From Phenylobacterium deserti (GTDB taxonomy: Bacteria; Pseudomonadota; Alphaproteobacteria; Caulobacterales; Caulobacteraceae): DNA of 64,000 bases. Below, piece after piece: positions 61,982 through 64,000 of this stretch. Numbering within the stretch: position 1 is the stretch's first letter; each line of letters begins with the position of its first letter. The stretch spans positions 310,001 to 374,000 of the forward strand of contig NZ_QFYR01000003.1 of the NCBI RefSeq assembly GCF_003254705.1, written 5' to 3'. Under the pieces are notes generated by a model, which was given only the letters and a program-made list of their open reading frames with translations, was not told the origin of the DNA and made no database searches. The translations under genes and the position numbers were made by a program.

Positions 61982-62713
61982 TTAGGCGCGGCGCGCCCAC
62001 AGCAGGAACTCGCGGTTCCCGTCGCCGCCGGTGATCGGACTGTCCGCCGTTTCCAGAACGCGCCAGCCGCTGGCTTCCAGAAAGGCGCGCACGGCTTCCA
62101 GCGCCCCCATCTGCGCCGCCTCGTCCTTGACCACCCCGCCCTTGCCTACGCCGTCGGGCCCCACCTCGAACTGAGGCTTCACCAGGGCGACCAGTTCACC
62201 GCCTGACCGTGCAAGACGGAGGGCGGCTGGCAGCGCCTTTTCCAGGCTGATGAAGCTGACGTCGGTGACGATCAGGCCAGGCGGCTCGGGAATCAGAGCC
62301 GGCGTGAGATCGCGAGCGTCAGTGCCCTCAAGGCTCGTGACCCGAGGATCCCCGGCCAGCTTCGGATGCAATTGCCCCCGCCCGACGTCCACCGCGTAGA
62401 CCCGCCGCGCGCCGGCTGAGAGCGCCACTTCGGTGAACCCGCCCGTTGAGGCGCCGACGTCGAGCACCGCCTGGTCTCGCACCGTCACCGACCACAGCGC
62501 GAGGGCGTGCGCCAGCTTCAGGGCGCCGCGCCCGACCCACGGGTGAGCGGCGACCGCCTCCAGGACGACATCTTCGTCCAGGCTGTCCGACGGCTTGGCG
62601 ACCGTGCGACCGCCGGCGACCACGCCGCCGGCCTCGATGGCGGCGCGAGCCTTGGCGCGGCTCTCGAAGAGGCCGCGCTCCACCAGCAGGATGTCCGCCC
62701 GTTTCTTCCCCAC
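61982..62713 (-). CDS. tlyA: TlyA-family rRNA 2'-O-methyltransferase
   Basis: A 243-residue protein with an N-terminal S4 RNA-binding domain (RADILLVERGLFESRAKARAAIEAGGVVAGGRTV) and an FtsJ/RrmJ-like Rossmann methyltransferase domain (VLDVGASTGGFTEVALSAGARRVYAVDVGRGQL, VTDVSFISLEKALPAALRL, ALVKPQFEVG). TlyA methylates riboses of 16S/23S rRNA in some bacteria and is often annotated hemolysin. It reads leftward, 9 bases after the acyl-CoA synthetase gene. Confidence 0.93.
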   Translation of the reverse strand: MGKKRADILLVERGLFESRAKARAAIEAGGVVAGGRTVAKPSDSLDEDVVLEAVAAHPWVGRGALKLAHALALWSVTVRDQAVLDVGASTGGFTEVALSAGARRVYAVDVGRGQLHPKLAGDPRVTSLEGTDARDLTPALIPEPPGLIVTDVSFISLEKALPAALRLARSGGELVALVKPQFEVGPDGVGKGGVVKDEAAQMGALEAVRAFLEASGWRVLETADSPITGGDGNREFLLWARRA

Positions 62714-62722
62714 GGCGGCTGT

Positions 62723-64000
62723 TTAGGCCGTAGCGGGCTCCTGGGCGAACAGCTTCTTCAGCTCGCTCTTGAGGATCTTGCCGTTGGCGTTGCGCGGCAG
62801 GGTCTCGGGCCAGAAGCGCACCTCGACCGGCACCTTGAACGCCGCCAGGCGCTCGGCGACCCAGGCCCGGAGCTCCGCCTCGTCGGCGTCCCCGCCGGGC
62901 TTCAGCGTGACGACCGCCACCGGCTCTTCGCCCAGGGTGCGATGGGGCCGGCCCACAATGGCGGCGTCCATGATCGCCGGATGGTCATAGAGGCAGTTCT
63001 CGACCTCGACGCAGTAGATGTTCTCGCCGCCCCGGATCAGCATGTCCTTGGCGCGGTCGATGATGAAGCAGAAGCCTTCCTCGTCCAGCCGCGCCAAGTC
63101 GCCGGTGCGCACCCAGCCGTCCACAAAGGTCTCGGCGCTCGCTTCGGGCTTGTTCCAATAGCACTTGGCGTTCATCGGCCCCTTGGACCACAGCTCTCCG
63201 ACCTCGCCGGCTGGGAGCACCGTGACGCCGTCTGCGGGATCGCGGATCTGCAGTTCGGCGACGGCTGCCGCCGGGCCACAGCTGTCCGGTCGGTTGATGT
63301 AGTCCTCCCCGCCGTTTGAGGTGACGGTGGCGCAGGTCTCGGTCATGCCCCAACCCTGGCCAGGGATGGAGTTCGGGAACGCTTCCCGGATGCGCCGCAC
63401 AAGCTCCGGCGCCGCGGGCGCGCCGCCGAACGAGACGCCTTCCAGCGAGGACAGGTCGTAGTTCACCCGCGCCGGGTGCTCGATCAGCTGCCAGGCGATG
63501 GTCGGCACCCCGCCGGCCAGCGTGACCCGCTCGCGCTCGATCAGCTCGAAAGCGCGGATCGGGTCCCACTTGCGCATCATGACGATCTTGCCGCCGTTGA
63601 AGAACGTCGGGTTCAGAGAGGCGAAGCAGCCCGTCACGTGGAAGAGCGGAATCGAAAGCAGGCCCGTCCGCTGGGGCGCGGCCGGATCGGGCGCCGGCGG
63701 CATCTCTCCACGGCGGAGGAAGACGCGCGCCCCGGCCGCCATGGCCGTGAAGATGTTGGAGTTCACCGCCCGCTGGGTGGCCAGGGCGCCCTTCGGCTTT
63801 CCGGTCGTGCCGGAGGTGTAGAAGATCGTGGCGTCGTCGTCGGGGCCGATGTCGGCCGGCGGCAGCGGTTGATCCGGCAAGGCGCCCCAGGCGGCAGGTT
63901 CGCCCACCACCTGCTCCAGCTTGGCGATCAGGGGATGAGCGATCTCGTCCTCTTCCCGGCTCACGTAGATCCGCTGCAGATCAGGGCAGTTGTGGAGGTG
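62723..64000 (-). CDS. AMP-binding acyl-CoA synthetase, N-terminus outside the window
   Basis: The visible 425 C-terminal residues of an ATP-dependent acyl-CoA ligase. The frame stays open to the window edge (HLHNCPDLQRIYVSRE), so the annotated start lies beyond it and an internal GTG at 63964 is not the true start. Motifs: AMP-binding P-loop TIFYTSGTTGKPKGA, PGQGWGMTETCATV, WVRTGDLARLDEEGFCFIIDRAKDMLIRGGENIYCVEVE and the C-terminal Lys in LPRNANGKILKSELKKL. The acyl substrate (long- or medium-chain) cannot be told. It is followed by tlyA. Confidence 0.95.
   Translation of the reverse strand, partial: HLHNCPDLQRIYVSREEDEIAHPLIAKLEQVVGEPAAWGALPDQPLPPADIGPDDDATIFYTSGTTGKPKGALATQRAVNSNIFTAMAAGARVFLRRGEMPPAPDPAAPQRTGLLSIPLFHVTGCFASLNPTFFNGGKIVMMRKWDPIRAFELIERERVTLAGGVPTIAWQLIEHPARVNYDLSSLEGVSFGGAPAAPELVRRIREAFPNSIPGQGWGMTETCATVTSNGGEDYINRPDSCGPAAAVAELQIRDPADGVTVLPAGEVGELWSKGPMNAKCYWNKPEASAETFVDGWVRTGDLARLDEEGFCFIIDRAKDMLIRGGENIYCVEVENCLYDHPAIMDAAIVGRPHRTLGEEPVAVVTLKPGGDADEAELRAWVAERLAAFKVPVEVRFWPETLPRNANGKILKSELKKLFAQEPATA

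Overview
The window is a GC-rich chromosomal segment from an alphaproteobacterium, most likely of the order Caulobacterales (Caulobacter/Phenylobacterium-like). The main evidence is a compact flagellin locus with flaF, flbT, a FlaEY-like regulator, several flagellins and a TPR-glycosyltransferase of the FlbA/FlmG type, in an arrangement resembling the Caulobacter alpha-flagellin cluster. Supporting evidence is a CtrA-type TTAA-N7-TTAA box, sigma-54 promoters paired with FlbD/ftr-like inverted repeats, and alphaproteobacterial LexA boxes (GTTC-N7-GTTC). No rRNA, tRNA, CRISPR array, insertion sequence or prophage was recognised. Gene density is high and the content is almost entirely chromosomal housekeeping.

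Layout. 1-9.8 kb: tgt (cut by the left edge) and queA of queuosine synthesis, a membrane-anchored EEP-fold hydrolase, two cyclophilins, coaD, gyrA, and a fusion of a redoxin-like domain with a 2OG-Fe(II) oxygenase. 9.8-16.9 kb: a TetR regulator divergent from a complete RND efflux operon (periplasmic adaptor, inner-membrane pump, outer-membrane factor), with two related palindromic operators between them. 16.9-21.9 kb: fdhD divergent from a YdeP-type molybdopterin oxidoreductase, then ssb with a LexA box and two small envelope proteins. 21.9-31.3 kb: the flagellar locus, reading leftward except for the divergent glycosyltransferase gene. It holds FlaEY, three flagellins, FlaG, FlaF and FlbT. 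31.3-38.6 kb: a very acidic protein, a MoxR ATPase, a repeat-containing lipoprotein, a universal stress protein, an HD hydrolase coupled to a NrtR-like regulator, an outer-membrane barrel and ExoD. 38.6-47.9 kb: ppdK, glyS-glyQ, two secreted low-complexity or fasciclin proteins and the PII-amtB pair. 47.9-64 kb: ispE, a TPR lipoprotein, ETF-ubiquinone oxidoreductase, a Tat-exported flavin amine oxidase paired with a cytochrome c, a family-4-like uracil-DNA glycosylase, a lytic transglycosylase, a COG1533-type radical SAM protein behind a LexA box, an LLM flavin oxidoreductase, an RNA m5U methyltransferase, a glycine-zipper protein, TlyA and an acyl-CoA synthetase cut by the right edge.

How the parts work together. 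In the flagellar locus, two of the three flagellin genes have the same promoter layout: a -24/-12 element and a CGGCAG-N3-CTGCCG inverted repeat whose centre lies 113 bp upstream. This fits sigma-54 RNA polymerase activated by FlbD. FlbT and FlaF would then tune flagellin translation and secretion, and the TPR-glycosyltransferase would modify the flagellins under CtrA control. The most testable new points are the LexA box in front of the radical SAM photolyase-like gene, the paired operators of the RND pump, a PsrA-like palindrome by the ETF-QO gene, the loss of two expected Fe-S ligands in the uracil-DNA glycosylase, and the Tat amine oxidase-cytochrome pair. No single large undescribed system was found.
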